From Polytrichum commune (taxonomy: Eukaryota > Streptophyta > Polytrichopsida > Polytrichales > Polytrichaceae), in contig OX485804.1 of the NCBI GenBank assembly GCA_950295325.1, positions 13,888,001 through 13,952,000 of the forward strand: 64,000 nt of DNA. Reading direction: 5' to 3'. Numbering within the stretch: position 1 is the first letter of the stretch; each line of letters starts with the position of its first letter. Below are positions 1 through 9,886 of the stretch, one piece after another. The notes under the pieces were generated by a model, which saw only the letters and a program-made list of their open reading frames with translations, was not told the origin of the DNA and ran no database searches. The position numbers and the translations under genes are program-made.

Positions 1-1539
1 AAGTACCTTTATCAAAAAGAGGGAATGAAACTTTGAACAACTTGAGTGGTTGCCACGAAGTCATTGGCCAAAGAAATTAGTCTTGCCAACAAAATAATTC
101 ATCCATATTTTGAGGGCTCAAAAGATGGGAATATGGGGGCATTTGCCCCTCCTCCACATCATGTCTTTTGAACAAAGTTTAGCTATACGGGGAAACTTTG
201 CTTATATGCTTTTATAAACCTTGTGTATGCCGGTTAGGTTGATGGATACAAAATGCTCCCCAACTCCAATGTGACACTTAAATTAGGTGGGCTTGCACTA
301 TGGCCCAAATCACAAAGAAAAAAAAAATTGTGAGTTCAAGCAACCTTAGGAGCCAAGCATTTGGGTTCGAGTAATTCACAACCGGGGCCGAGTCCAAAAT
401 ATGTAAAGAATGAAATGGTATAAGTGCTATCCCGACTCAAGAGGCCACCACTACATCCCATTTTGAGAAGTCGAACTTCAAGCTTGGGCCCATCATAACA
501 TTGTTTGATTGTGTTATGTTATTCATAATCTCATCAACATTTTTATTTTTTTTAATGTCCAAGTAGCACTTGCCAATACAACTACTCTTCGAGCTATGTA
601 ATGGCTTGAAGATTGGTACACCCTTTATTCATTTCAGCCATGATAGTGGTACACCTTAGATTTGTCTCCAAGCTCACAACATTGCCTCAAATTTACACAA
701 TTTTTTTTATACGGTATTCAACATCGTAAGACAATATAATTAGAGAATCATTTCCAAAGCGAGAGAACATTCCAAATAGTAAGTGCCAATAAACACCACT
801 AATGATAAAAAAAAAAATTACAACCAAATTGTATGTGATATATAGTGTCATTTCCAAATTCACTGCAAATTATTACGTAGATTTCTCTCTTCCAACATAA
901 AATAATCAATTTCCCTCAAAATTTGTCATGTGTCATGCTATGACCCACTTGTATCCGACATGGAAACTACATTCCCGCACATGTGGAGATGGAATAGGGA
1001 GCCTTCTACAAGTGTTAGAACTTAATAGTAAGAATGTTATACAATATGGCTAAAGATTTTGTGGCGTCTACATAAACTTGTCCATTGGGAACTACATTGA
1101 TTATCCCATTTTGTACGTGTGGTATCAATTCCCGAAGCACACACTATTTTGCCAATTTCAGAATTAGTGACAGCTAAAATTTGTATTGAGTGATACTAAA
1201 GTCATGAATACATGCTCACTTACCATACATTTCAAGAAAATCAACGCGTGCTCTAAGGTGTTTGTGGAGTGCATGCATGATTTGCTTTGGTGAGCTCAAA
1301 GAGGCTTCTTCTTCTTCTTCTTTTAAATCAACGCCATATACTCTTGAGGCATCTCCTAGCACTAAGAAACGAAAGAGAGCTTGCATTGAGAGTTTCTCGA
1401 AGCCCTAGATCTTATGGTGGCACTAATCTCATAGCGTAAAGAAATTTAGTATCACCTTCACTAATTTCCCACACTTATTATTAGCCCACCCTTGCTCAAT
1501 GGGATAACCTACGTAGCTTTGGTATGGTATACATGTATA
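1..1539. other. AT-rich intergenic DNA, no gene seen
   Basis: No coding region, RNA gene or complete transposon could be recognised. The only open frames are short and lack codon structure. There are A/T runs and a short CTT repeat near 1308-1322. A stretch around 720-860 shares the 'caaatagtaagtg' wording found again near 61270, which suggests old dispersed repeat debris. Confidence 0.5.
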
Positions 1540-1705
1540 TAGTACCACGTAACTTGTAATCAATATCAATGGTACCAAATAACCTATTGGCAAGTTTTTT
1601 TTTTTTTAATACTAGTCAAAAATTGAAATGTGAAGGGTATGTCAAGGAGATAGAATCTTTGCATACATGAGTTATTATTTCGGTCAATATCATTCTAAAC
1701 CATAG
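1540..1705 (-). repeat. Dispersed repeat family F, copy 1
   Basis: Read on the minus strand, this segment matches 39195-39470 and 55196-55445. Shared phrases include 'gatattgacc', a purine/pyrimidine mix leading to 'cttgacataccc', then 'gactagtatta' and 'ttggtaccatt'. The three copies differ at many sites, so this is an old family. No terminal repeats or coding capacity are visible, and the class is unknown. Confidence 0.45.
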
Positions 1706-2050
1706 TTGGCACTAGGGTAATTTTGTCTAGGTGTGAGAGTTATTGCATGATATATATAACCAAATGATATTAAAAAATGTGAAATTCTATCAAATACCCA
1801 TAATTTATTGGTATCAAAAATTGTAATATCCACATTATACTTACCTAAATAATTTAAAAAAGAAAAAGACAATACAAGATTAACATTGGTGAAAATGTAG
1901 TGAATTTATTCTATAGCCTTAAAATAGGTATATAGGTAGAACTTGACTACCATAGCATCATACATGGATTGTGCAAAAATAAGTCCCCAAAAAATAAACC
2001 GTAAAAAACCAAAAATTATGAGCCCAGTCAAATGAATAAGTGAAAATTTA

Positions 2051-3283
2051 TATTAGGAAAAAATTGAATATTGCTGGACCTTACCGGAAAATTTGAATTA
2101 ATTCTTTTTAATCATAGGGCAAACAAAATTTCAAAAATCGTATTTTTAGCTAACGAACCTTATTTTCAAAAATAAATAAATATTTTGTTCAAGGTGCACA
2201 AACCACCTATGGTGCTATGGTATGAAAATAACATCATAAATCTCAAATTAAATTCATGTGGGATTTATTTGGAATGAGTAGGCCCTCAACATGTACACTA
2301 AATAGGATATTTAGTAAGTAACATTATCAAACACTAAATATGAACTATGGTATTATGTGGACTTTACATGTTTGAATTTAGTATTAGTAAGGATATGAAA
2401 AACAAACAAAAAACAAACAAAACACAACAAAGATAAAAAGGAGAATTCCAACATATCTTCTAACAATGGTTGTCCAAAATTTAAAAATTAGTGTTGAGCG
2501 AGGCATGGTGGTAACAACATTAAATATCATCAAACACTATATGTTGAGAGGAGTGAATTTGGTTTCATTGGAGCCCCTTCATCCACGATGGATGAGATTT
2601 ACACATACTACACAACCTCCAAACCCATTCAACGTGCCCTCACACCTATCTTGGTCATTTTTTTTATTTAAAATTTTTTAATGGTTTTACGTACCTTGGA
2701 ATAGTAAACGACAGTAACGACCCTAAACAGAAAGAACCAAGTTCACAAATTCCGGGGATAAAACATGGCATGCTCGAAGCCTCATCCAAATTAACGTGGC
2801 AGTCGAACTTCTAGCGCAGGTAAATCACAACTTTAGCATCGGAATGGACTCCAATTTTATGCGGAGCGGAATCAAGTCGGAATTCACTAGAGCTCAATAC
2901 GCGCAATCGCATGCCCCCATCACACCAAAACTTCCATCCGGTTCGAGCCGTGAAATTGTTGGGGATTATGTTGAGAAATAGAAATTGGGCCCACCGCTTT
3001 TCACACTATTACAGCTGGAGATGCTCACGGATGGTGCCAGAAGTGGTTGTTGTGATCAGCCCCTCAACCGTCGAGAGCATGGAAGTTGGGATCTACCACT
3101 TCATGGGGGTCTCTAGTCCCTAAGTCCCGAGTATGACATGGATGCCTGCATGGGAACACTTTTTGGAGGTGAGGTTCATGACTTGTGTTGAGAGTTGGGT
3201 GGAGCCAAAATCTTAGACCCAACTCTCATCACAACTCATGCGAGTATTTTTGCATAAAATGATAAACTTTAATGCTTCAACTT
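2051..3283. repeat. Left arm of a large (about 1.2 kb) inverted repeat
   Basis: This segment is the approximate reverse complement of 7738-9002. Matching landmarks are the outer 'gaccttaccgg' motif, the 'gctaacgaaccttattt' stretch, 'gtaggccctcaacatgtac', the repeated ACACTAAAT-type block, the 60-codon open frame at 2796-2981 (mirrored at 8036-8221), and the inner 'aactcatgcgagtatttttgc'. The arms differ by scattered substitutions and small indels. The arrangement resembles long-TIR DNA transposons (Mutator-like or foldback), but no transposase lies between the arms and no clear target-site duplication is visible. The mirrored open frame is probably not a gene. Confidence 0.8.
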
Positions 3284-3770
3284 TAATGACAACTAACCAT
3301 ATTTGAATGGTTTGTAGAGGCTCAAAAGTTTGGACTTTGCCTCCATGTTGGGGCTTGCTAGCACGAGTGGGACTTGGGACCTCATGTGGACCAGCCCTAA
3401 TAGAAATTGGAAGAAATGGGTAGGTATCATTCATGCACGTATGTAAACTTTGTAGTTGTCAAGCACCGATTAGGTAGGGCTAAGGGTTTGTGGTGTCTGC
3501 CTAAACTCATTCGTTATCAAGGTGAAAATGTAGCGGGTTATTTCATAGCGTTGATGTACTCATTTTTAGATAAGTCGACTCCGGAAATGGCATCAAAGAC
3601 TTTGATTTAGTCTAGCGAATTTTAATTGAAATGGACCAGGCCTCAACTTTGTAGGGATGTTGTTTATACCTGAGTACCTTCATCCACGATGGATGAGTTT
3701 ACATAGATGCCATGAACACCCATCCACAAGATAAAAACGTCTTAAATTTACACTTTCTCTTCTCCTGACT
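3284..3770. other. Spacer inside the inverted repeat, no gene seen
   Basis: Non-repetitive as far as I can see, except for one copy of the short near-palindrome TCATCCACGATGGATGA at 3680-3696. The open frames at 3213-3434 (minus) and 3407-3610 (plus) overlap each other and resemble nothing known to me. Confidence 0.4.
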
Positions 3771-4160
3771 AGCTCACTTCTCCTAAGGTACGAAACACTT
3801 GATTAGTACGAGATGGTTAGCAAATCCAAATCGAGGTTGTAGCCACTCTCCTCGTAAATATCTGAAGTAAAAAATGAATATCTTTGTTCACTATCAAAGC
3901 AAATATTCTCGTGCTCGTTAATGACCATGTAGGTCTTCCAACTTATGTTGACTATTGAGCTTAATTAGAATGGTTATTGTGTTTTGAACACGCATTCCAA
4001 TCTCTTTGAACTATATTTCTCTTTTGGTATGTATTCGTAGAGCCCCACCTGACCACATAGTACTCAAAAATAGGTGTTTGATTAACATAGGTAATCAAAT
4101 GAGGCACATCTACCTTACTACATTGTGGGAGAATTCTTAATATTTTCAAAACATAAAATC
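3771..4160 (+). repeat. Dispersed repeat family D, copy 1
   Basis: About 390 bp that recurs, diverged, at 13408-13760, 19079-19450 and 39940-40200, with a fragment near 25690-25960. Shared landmarks in order are 'cacttctcctaggatacgaaacat' (in parts), 'gatggttagca', 'ttgactattgagc', 'agaatggttat', 'ccaatctctttcaaac' and 'ggtgtccgattaa'. No terminal inverted repeats or protein can be made out. It is probably a non-autonomous element of unknown class. Confidence 0.6.
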
Positions 4161-4732
4161 ATAGTACTCTTTGATTCAAAAGTGCACGGTAGGAGAAGTC
4201 TCTTAAAAAGATTGCATAAACTACATGCCATTTACGGGCAACTCCATCTTGTTTAAGATAAAGGTTCGATGTCAACGGATAGAGTTTAAGAAAGAAAAAA
4301 TGTACTTGATACGGAGAGAATGGATCATCCCATATGAGCGTACCTCTCGTTCATTAAAAATTTGATTTAAAAAAAAACAACACTTGAAATAGAACGCAGT
4401 TCAAAGGTTAAACTACTAAACTAATTTGATGTGTGAATTAAATAGAAACTAAATATATAATAGCATAGATTAATTGAAATGAATTAATCACAAGCCTATA
4501 AGGGACAAGTTTTTCTGTATGGATGGATGACATGCAAGTTTGTAAACTCGACAAATTCCTACCATCCAAAAAGGTCAAAATATAAGCAAGGACTTAGTGA
4601 TGGTTTTTTTGTATATCTTTAAATTCAATATCATCACACAATGTCTTACAAGCACGTGATATTGGTGTACTTTCATAAGTAAAAATACTCATACTACAGT
4701 AATTGAACATTTTCATCCAAAACTCTCTATCC
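4161..4732. other. AT-rich intergenic DNA, nothing recognised
   Basis: No open frame of note and no repeat that I can pair elsewhere in the window. Confidence 0.4.
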
Positions 4733-4735
4733 TAA

Positions 4736-5558
4736 GGGCCACTTCACACACGAGACTAAAGGCCCGTGATGATTGCATTTTAAGATATCTCGTTGGTTAA
4801 AAAGGCTAAGACCATCTAATTTCACTTCACACTAGAAGGTGAAGGCCTAAAGGTCCAAAGAAATTATTACAGATGAAAAAGTCTATATGGATTCCTCCGT
4901 CACAAACTATAAATCATGTTTAGTGTTTTGTGAGAATATACATTAGGCCCACCTCCAAGAAGTAGGCCCGATGCAAAATCCTGCAAACCATGTTAGGGTC
5001 ACTTCACACACGAGACTAAGAGCCCATGACCAATACATGCACTTCAGGCACTCTCATTGGTGGAAAAGGCCGAGCCGGTCCAAGTTCACTTCACACTACG
5101 CTTGAGAGACCAACGGAGTATGTGATGCAAGATGGATGTAAAGTCTACATGAATTCCTGCATGGCATTGAATGGATCATATTTCATGGTCACTTAGATTA
5201 TTTTCAAAAACCACCTCTTGGAGGTAGGCCTCACACAAAACTTGGAGACCACAACACTCTGAACGCTTACAACCGTTGCCTTATTCTATTCTATCATGTG
5301 TGAAGGCCCGCATGAATAGAAATGCATTGAAATAGCATTTGGTTGAGGCTCCCGGCCACATATGACTTCACACTACACTTGAGGATCCGTGACCACACTA
5401 CATGAGTTTGGAGGTGTTTTGAGATGGCCTTTGGACACTTTCTTTTGGGCTCTCGCAATTCCATGGTCACGGCTCTTGGCTCATATGTGAAGTGACCCTT
5501 AATGATGCAACTTTTGAATCACATGATCACGCCCATTGGCTTGTGTGTGAAGTGGCCC
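4736..5558. mobile_element. Outer Tourist-like MITE, interrupted by a second copy
   Basis: The left terminus GGGCCACTTCACACACGAGA (4736) and the right terminus, whose complement is GGGCCACTTCACACACAAGC (ending at 5558), are terminal inverted repeats. They are flanked by TAA on both sides (4733-4735 and 5559-5561), the TWA target duplication typical of PIF/Harbinger (Tourist) elements. Removing the nested element at 4996-5498 and one target copy leaves about 317 bp. Its interior resembles the longer copies ('ccacctcc-aag-aggtaggcc' and similar), so it is probably a deleted older member of the same family. It has no coding capacity. Confidence 0.75.
4996..5498. mobile_element. Tourist-like MITE nested inside the outer MITE
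   Basis: Begins GGGTCACTTCACACACGAGA and ends with its inverted counterpart (…TGTGAAGTGACCC), flanked by TTA on each side (4993-4995, 5499-5501). It is about 503 bp and closely matches 11887-12377 along its length ('ctctcattggtggaaaa', 'cacctcttggaggtagg', 'catgtgtgaaggcccgcatg'). The TIR sequence and the 3-bp TWA duplication fit PIF/Harbinger-derived MITEs. No transposase is encoded, so mobilisation would have needed an autonomous relative elsewhere. Confidence 0.8.
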
Positions 5559-5561
5559 TAA

Positions 5562-6096
5562 AATCCTTTAGGAATAAAGACACAATAACTTAGTGTACTA
5601 TGATCCTAGTATCATTTATGTTGTAATACAATAATGAGCATGTTGTATCTTTGGCAAATGTGATCAGTGAATGTACATTTTTACGTACAAAAGCAACACT
5701 TGTTTTCCATCTTAAGCCCAGGTGTATGGTATTGCAAGGCTTGCAATCCAAGATTAGTAGTTTGAGATATGGTCTCTTTCTTCCCAAACTTCAAATGAAA
5801 AGTTTGACATTCTTTGGAATCATTCGGAAGTGATAATCACGTGGGCCATGGGAATTGCCAATTGCATGCACATGTGGTGGGGTTTCAATCTAACAAGAAA
5901 ATAATAAATATATGATTTATGAACTTGGTGGGGCTCGTATAGGTTATGTATATGGACATATGTTGAGACCTTGCATCCTTTAAGGGTTTAATGTGTTACA
6001 TGTAGGAGTAGTCAATCATCAAATGGTTGGGATCAACATGCACGTTGTTGTAGGGTGACCGGTCTTTAAACAACAACTCCGTGTATTTTTTTGCTA
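5562..6096. other. Intergenic DNA, nothing recognised
   Basis: Short overlapping open frames on both strands (around 5590-5833) have no recognisable domain. No repeat pairing found. Confidence 0.4.
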
Positions 6097-6332
6097 TGGT
6101 CCGGGATGACCTTAAACTACCAGGTGATATTGGAGAGGTACCCACTTCTAAATGGAGTAATTGGCAGTTCAATTCCGGTTGCGAAATCTTCTCTCTACTT
6201 GACGGAGAAAAATGAGCTAAGTAAGTAGGAAGCCAAGAGCCCACCCACCACAAGGTAGGAAGTAAACCCCACCTTGCACGAAAAGGATTCTTGAGCAAGG
6301 GTGGGCCAACAAACTCAAGTTCACATAAGATT
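6097..6332 (+). mobile_element. tRNA-derived SINE-like element, copy 1
   Basis: Matches 38889-39104 (plus) and 31501-31735 (minus) over about 230 bp. Near 6165-6176 is 'ggcagttcaattcc', a degraded pol III B box (consensus GGTTCGANTCC). About 70 bp upstream is the conserved head 'ggtccgggatgacc'. After the tRNA-like part come 'gaaatcttctc' and 'tacttgacgg', then a body ending 'ggattcttgagca…caaactcaagttcac'. No long poly(A) tail is kept. Three dispersed copies with an internal B box and no protein support a SINE, although an A box is not clear. Confidence 0.6.
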
Positions 6333-7082
6333 GTCCGTCGTTGTTTTTTTTCTTTTTTTCCTTCTCAATTTGAATTTTTCACATATTTGAAAATTGTAGA
6401 GGAAATGAACCCATGTTGGCAAACGGATATGAATTGCAAAGTGTACTACAACAATGGGTCTTTTAGCATCATGTGGGAGGGGGGCGTCCACTAATGTTGG
6501 GTTATTAGGTGAAATTGCCAAGGTATAGTTGTGCGAGAGTCTTAGATGGAATTGCTTAGTACACAACTAATTTATAGGAGTTACCAACCAATGATTTATG
6601 GCAACCATGTAAAAGAATCCGGTAAGAAATTATCCACGTGTTCGTTTGTGGTTGTATCCCAACTTAATCTCATCTAGATTGATTTGAGATCGTTGATGTT
6701 AGTATTTCGGTCAAATTAACTTTGAAAAATGTTAGTTATGTGTTATAAGATGTTCTCAACTTTTTTGCCTTTAGACAAGGTTGCCACAACTCTTTGCATG
6801 GAGTTATCTAGTACCTCCAACTTAAAAACTTAAGCCCCTAAAAGTTTGTGGTTGATTTATCTCAAGTGACACATACTGCAACTTTTGAGGTTATACCTTT
6901 CATACCCATTAATCGTGTCCCACTATAATTTAGACATACCACAACAATTATGGTCACTGGTTTTTTTCTCGACCCACGTTATTTTTTCAGCCTACAATGT
7001 CATATGTTCAAAAGTAGCAATATGGAATCAACTTGTTATTATTAAAATTCCACACACACAAAACACAATGGACTATGTATTA
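6333..7082. other. AT-rich intergenic DNA, no gene seen
   Basis: Holds a T-rich run near 6343-6361 and short open frames without recognisable homology. An open frame beginning at 6885 runs into the palindromic island at 7083-7327 and owes its length to it. Confidence 0.4.
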
Positions 7083-7142
7083 GGTAATCGTTTTATTGGA
7101 ACCGGTTCTGCACCGATAACCGGTTCCAATAAAACGATTACC
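7083..7142. repeat. Perfect 25-bp inverted repeat with 10-nt loop
   Basis: The left arm 7083-7107 (starts GGTAATCGTTTTATTGGAAC, ends in CCGGTT) is an exact reverse complement of 7118-7142, separated by ten bases (ctgcaccgat). It would form a strong hairpin or cruciform. It sits at the edge of a locally GC-rich island in AT-rich DNA and is followed immediately by a second, wider inverted repeat. Not part of a recognisable terminator or RNA gene. Confidence 0.9.
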
Positions 7143-7145
7143 GGA

Positions 7146-7327
7146 CGTAACCGGTTGGCCGCTTTGTTGAGCCGCGCAGGTGACCTAAACAGTGGGTCAC
7201 CTGTCACCATAACCGATTTAGATGATCATAACCAGCTGGGATGTCGAGGTTATCGTCTGCAAACCTGTGTGCTCAGAGCCAATCGTGTAGTGCCACCTCG
7301 GCGAAACAAAGCGGCCAACCGGTTACG
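7146..7327. repeat. 23-bp inverted repeat bounding a GC-rich island, with an inner 9-bp palindrome
   Basis: Arm 7146-7168 (CGTAACCGGTTGGCCGCTTT plus GTT) is an exact reverse complement of 7305-7327. Inside are a second dyad, CAGGTGACC at 7177-7185 with GGTCACCTG at 7195-7203, and several ACCGGTT or AACCG words. The 182-bp unit looks like a miniature inverted-repeat element with the preceding 60-bp hairpin attached. Flanking target duplications are not evident. The open frame crossing it is compositional. Confidence 0.85.
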
Positions 7328-7737
7328 GTACTTTCTACGTGTGCCAACTTTCAACCCACAATATTATATGTGAATAAGTAATTTTTTTAGGGAATTTATG
7401 TTGGACGAATGAGTGGTAAGTATGCTCATGTGCAATGCTCCATTTTAGCTTGAGGTTCGTGGCATCTATGAAAACTCGTCCACTGTGGATGAAGGGGCTC
7501 TACTACAAAATCAAGTCCTCTACAAGGTTGAGGGCTTATTCATTCCAGCTAGACTCCACTAAACCACTTTGGGGTCTCTAATGAGTAGTATTTAAGTGTA
7601 TTTGAATTTATGCATGAATTGTGCACAATTCATGCCACCAATATGACATACATTGGATCTCAAAACTACATAAATATGATGGTTGGTGAATATGGAATAT
7701 AAATATTTAGAGATGTGGATGTTGTTGTTGTTGTCAG
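7328..7737. other. Spacer inside the inverted repeat, no gene seen
   Basis: Contains a fourth variant of the short near-palindrome (7476-7492) and a (GTT)n stretch near 7720-7733. No coding region recognised. Confidence 0.4.
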
Positions 7738-9002
7738 TAAAGTTGGAGCTTGATCATTTTATGCAAAAATACTCGCATGAGTTGTGATGAGAGTTGGGTC
7801 TAAGATTTTGGCTCCACCCAACTCTCAACACAAGTCATGAACCTCACCTCCAAAAAGTGTTCCCATGCAGGCATCCATGTCATACTTGGGACTTAGGGAC
7901 TAGAGACCCCCATGAAGTGGTAGATCCCAACTTCCATGCTCTCGACGGTTGAGGGGCTGATCACAACAACCACTTCTGGCACCATGCGTGAGCAATCTCC
8001 AGCTGTAATAGTGTGAAAAGCGGTGGGCCCAATTTCTATTTCTCAACATAATCCCCAGCAATTTCACGGCTCGAACCGGACGGAAGTTTTGGTGTGATGG
8101 GGGCATGCGATTGCTCGTATTGAGCTCTAGTGAATTCCGACTTGATTCCGCTCCGCATAAAATTGGAGTCCATTCCAATGCTAAAGTTGTGATTTACCTG
8201 CGCTGGAAGTTCGACTGCCACGTTAATTTGGATGAGGCTTCGAGCATGCCATGTTTTATCCCCGGAATTTGTGAACTTGGTTCTTTCTGTTTAGGGTAGT
8301 TACTGTCGCTTACTATTCCAAGATACGTAAAACCATTAAAAATAAAAATTAAATTAAAAAAATGAGCAAGATAGGTGTGAGGGCACGTTGAATGGGTTGG
8401 GAGGTTGTGTAGTCTGCGTAAATCTCATCCATCGTGGATGAAGGGGCTCCAATGAAACCAAATTCACTCCACTCAATTGTGTTTAGTGTTTGATGATATT
8501 TAGTGTTGTTACCACCATGCCTCGCTCAACACTAATTTTCAAATTTTGGACAACCATTGTTAGAAGATATGTTGGAATTCTCCTTTTATCATTGGTTTTT
8601 TTTGTTGTTTTTTTTCATATCCTTACTAACACTAAATTCAAACATGTAACTTTCACATAATACCATAGTTCGTATTTAGTGTTTGAATTTACATTTAATG
8701 TTACTTACTTCCATAGGGTTATTGATATTTAGTGAATGCGTTTGTATTTAGTGTACATGTTGAGGGCCTACTCATTCTAGTTAAATCCCTCTAGAATTTA
8801 ATTTGAGATTTACAATGTTATTTTCATACCGTAGCACCATAGTTGGTTTGTGCACCTTGAAAAAAGAAAATTATGTTTTTAAAAATAAGGTTCGTTAGCT
8901 AAAAATACGATTTTTGAGATTTTGTTTGCCCTGTGATTAAAAAGATAAATTCGTTTTTTTCCGGTAAGGTGCAACAATATTCATTTTTTTTCTAATACTG
9001 AA
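7738..9002. repeat. Right arm of the large inverted repeat
   Basis: Approximate reverse complement of 2051-3283, matching over its whole length with scattered differences. The section 8475-8760 is also related to the direct repeats at 34566-34870 and 35062-35352 (words such as 'ttagtgttgttaccacc', 'caaacatgtaac' and 'tttacatttaatgttactta'). A shared older repeat was therefore already present in the arm before it was mirrored, or was carried with it. Confidence 0.8.
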
Positions 9003-9033
9003 TATTATGATAACATTGTCTAATGTGTTATCG

Positions 9034-9172
9034 TGGTTAGATTGTAGGACTATTCCAGTGCACCATGTTGTATGTGTTATGTCAAATAAGTACTATGTAA
9101 CTCTAGCTAAAGATTCAAGCGAGAGGCAAGTGTTGCATATAACATTGAATAGTCCTACACTCTAACCCTGTC
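9034..9172. repeat. Small imperfect inverted repeat (about 25-bp arms)
   Basis: The left segment 'gttagattgtaggactattc' (from about 9036) is mirrored by 'gaatagtcctacactctaac' near 9150-9170. The arms differ at a single position over about 20 bp. The 139-bp span between them has no coding sequence and resembles a tiny MITE. No target duplication could be confirmed. Confidence 0.55.
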
Positions 9173-9886
9173 CTAAAATAACTCGAGACATCGGTGTCCC
9201 AAATAAACCAGAGCCTCCTTGATGATTAGTTTTGTGGTTGTAAGTGATTGAAAATAGAAACCAACTTTGAACATCAGAGCGTGTGTAGGACGTCGAGTTA
9301 ATCTCAACGCCCCTTTGATTGCCTTGAACTAAACATTTTTGACATCGACATGGGCTTTAGGGTTTAACCAATGTATTATGGGACACTTATGTCTTGCCAT
9401 AAGGTTCATATAATAAAGGTAATTAATGTGTGTATGTGATGAGACCCATAATAGGATATGCCTTGGGCTTGGGGAGTATATGGTGGTCTCATCAATGGGT
9501 TAACTTAAGCTAACTAAAGTTAATTATTTAAAAACCTTAGTTTCAAAACACACATCGCACTTTTGAGTCTTTGAGTATGGGTGGTGGTTGAAAGGTTTAG
9601 GGATTGCCAAATTTGAAGACTATAATTATGAAGTGTTGATTTGTCTTCTTGATTTGAAATTGTCCTCACACTTGAATCTCACATTTCTTTAGTTTGGAAA
9701 TATTAGTTCTTGCCAGCTTATGCTCCTAAGTTTTCCCATGCCGCTCTTCAATGTCGTGGCTCTAGAGGCGATGGTAGTCTTGATGCTTTTAATTTTGGTT
9801 ATAATTTCAACAATCACAATGTTGATGACCACATATGCACACAATTTGGTAAGCACTAACCTCCTCTGCATTGGTTATGGCACTGG
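9173..9886. other. Intergenic DNA upstream of a transposase remnant
   Basis: A stretch near 9714-9850 has plausible but interrupted plus-strand coding character and might be the 5' part of the downstream transposase remnant. It cannot be aligned with confidence. Confidence 0.3.

Noticed and set aside
2796-2981. 60-codon frame mirrored at 8036-8221
   Set aside because: Conserved because the DNA is an inverted repeat; no start context, domain or relatives recognised.
2957-3010. TGTTGGGGATTATG-type start that resembles the beginning of a retrotransposon LTR
   Set aside because: No matching end, second copy in direct orientation, or target duplication; part of the inverted-repeat arm instead.
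6885-7373. 162-codon frame through the palindromic island
   Set aside because: Length comes from GC-rich palindromes lacking stops; the translation is self-complementary text, not a domain.
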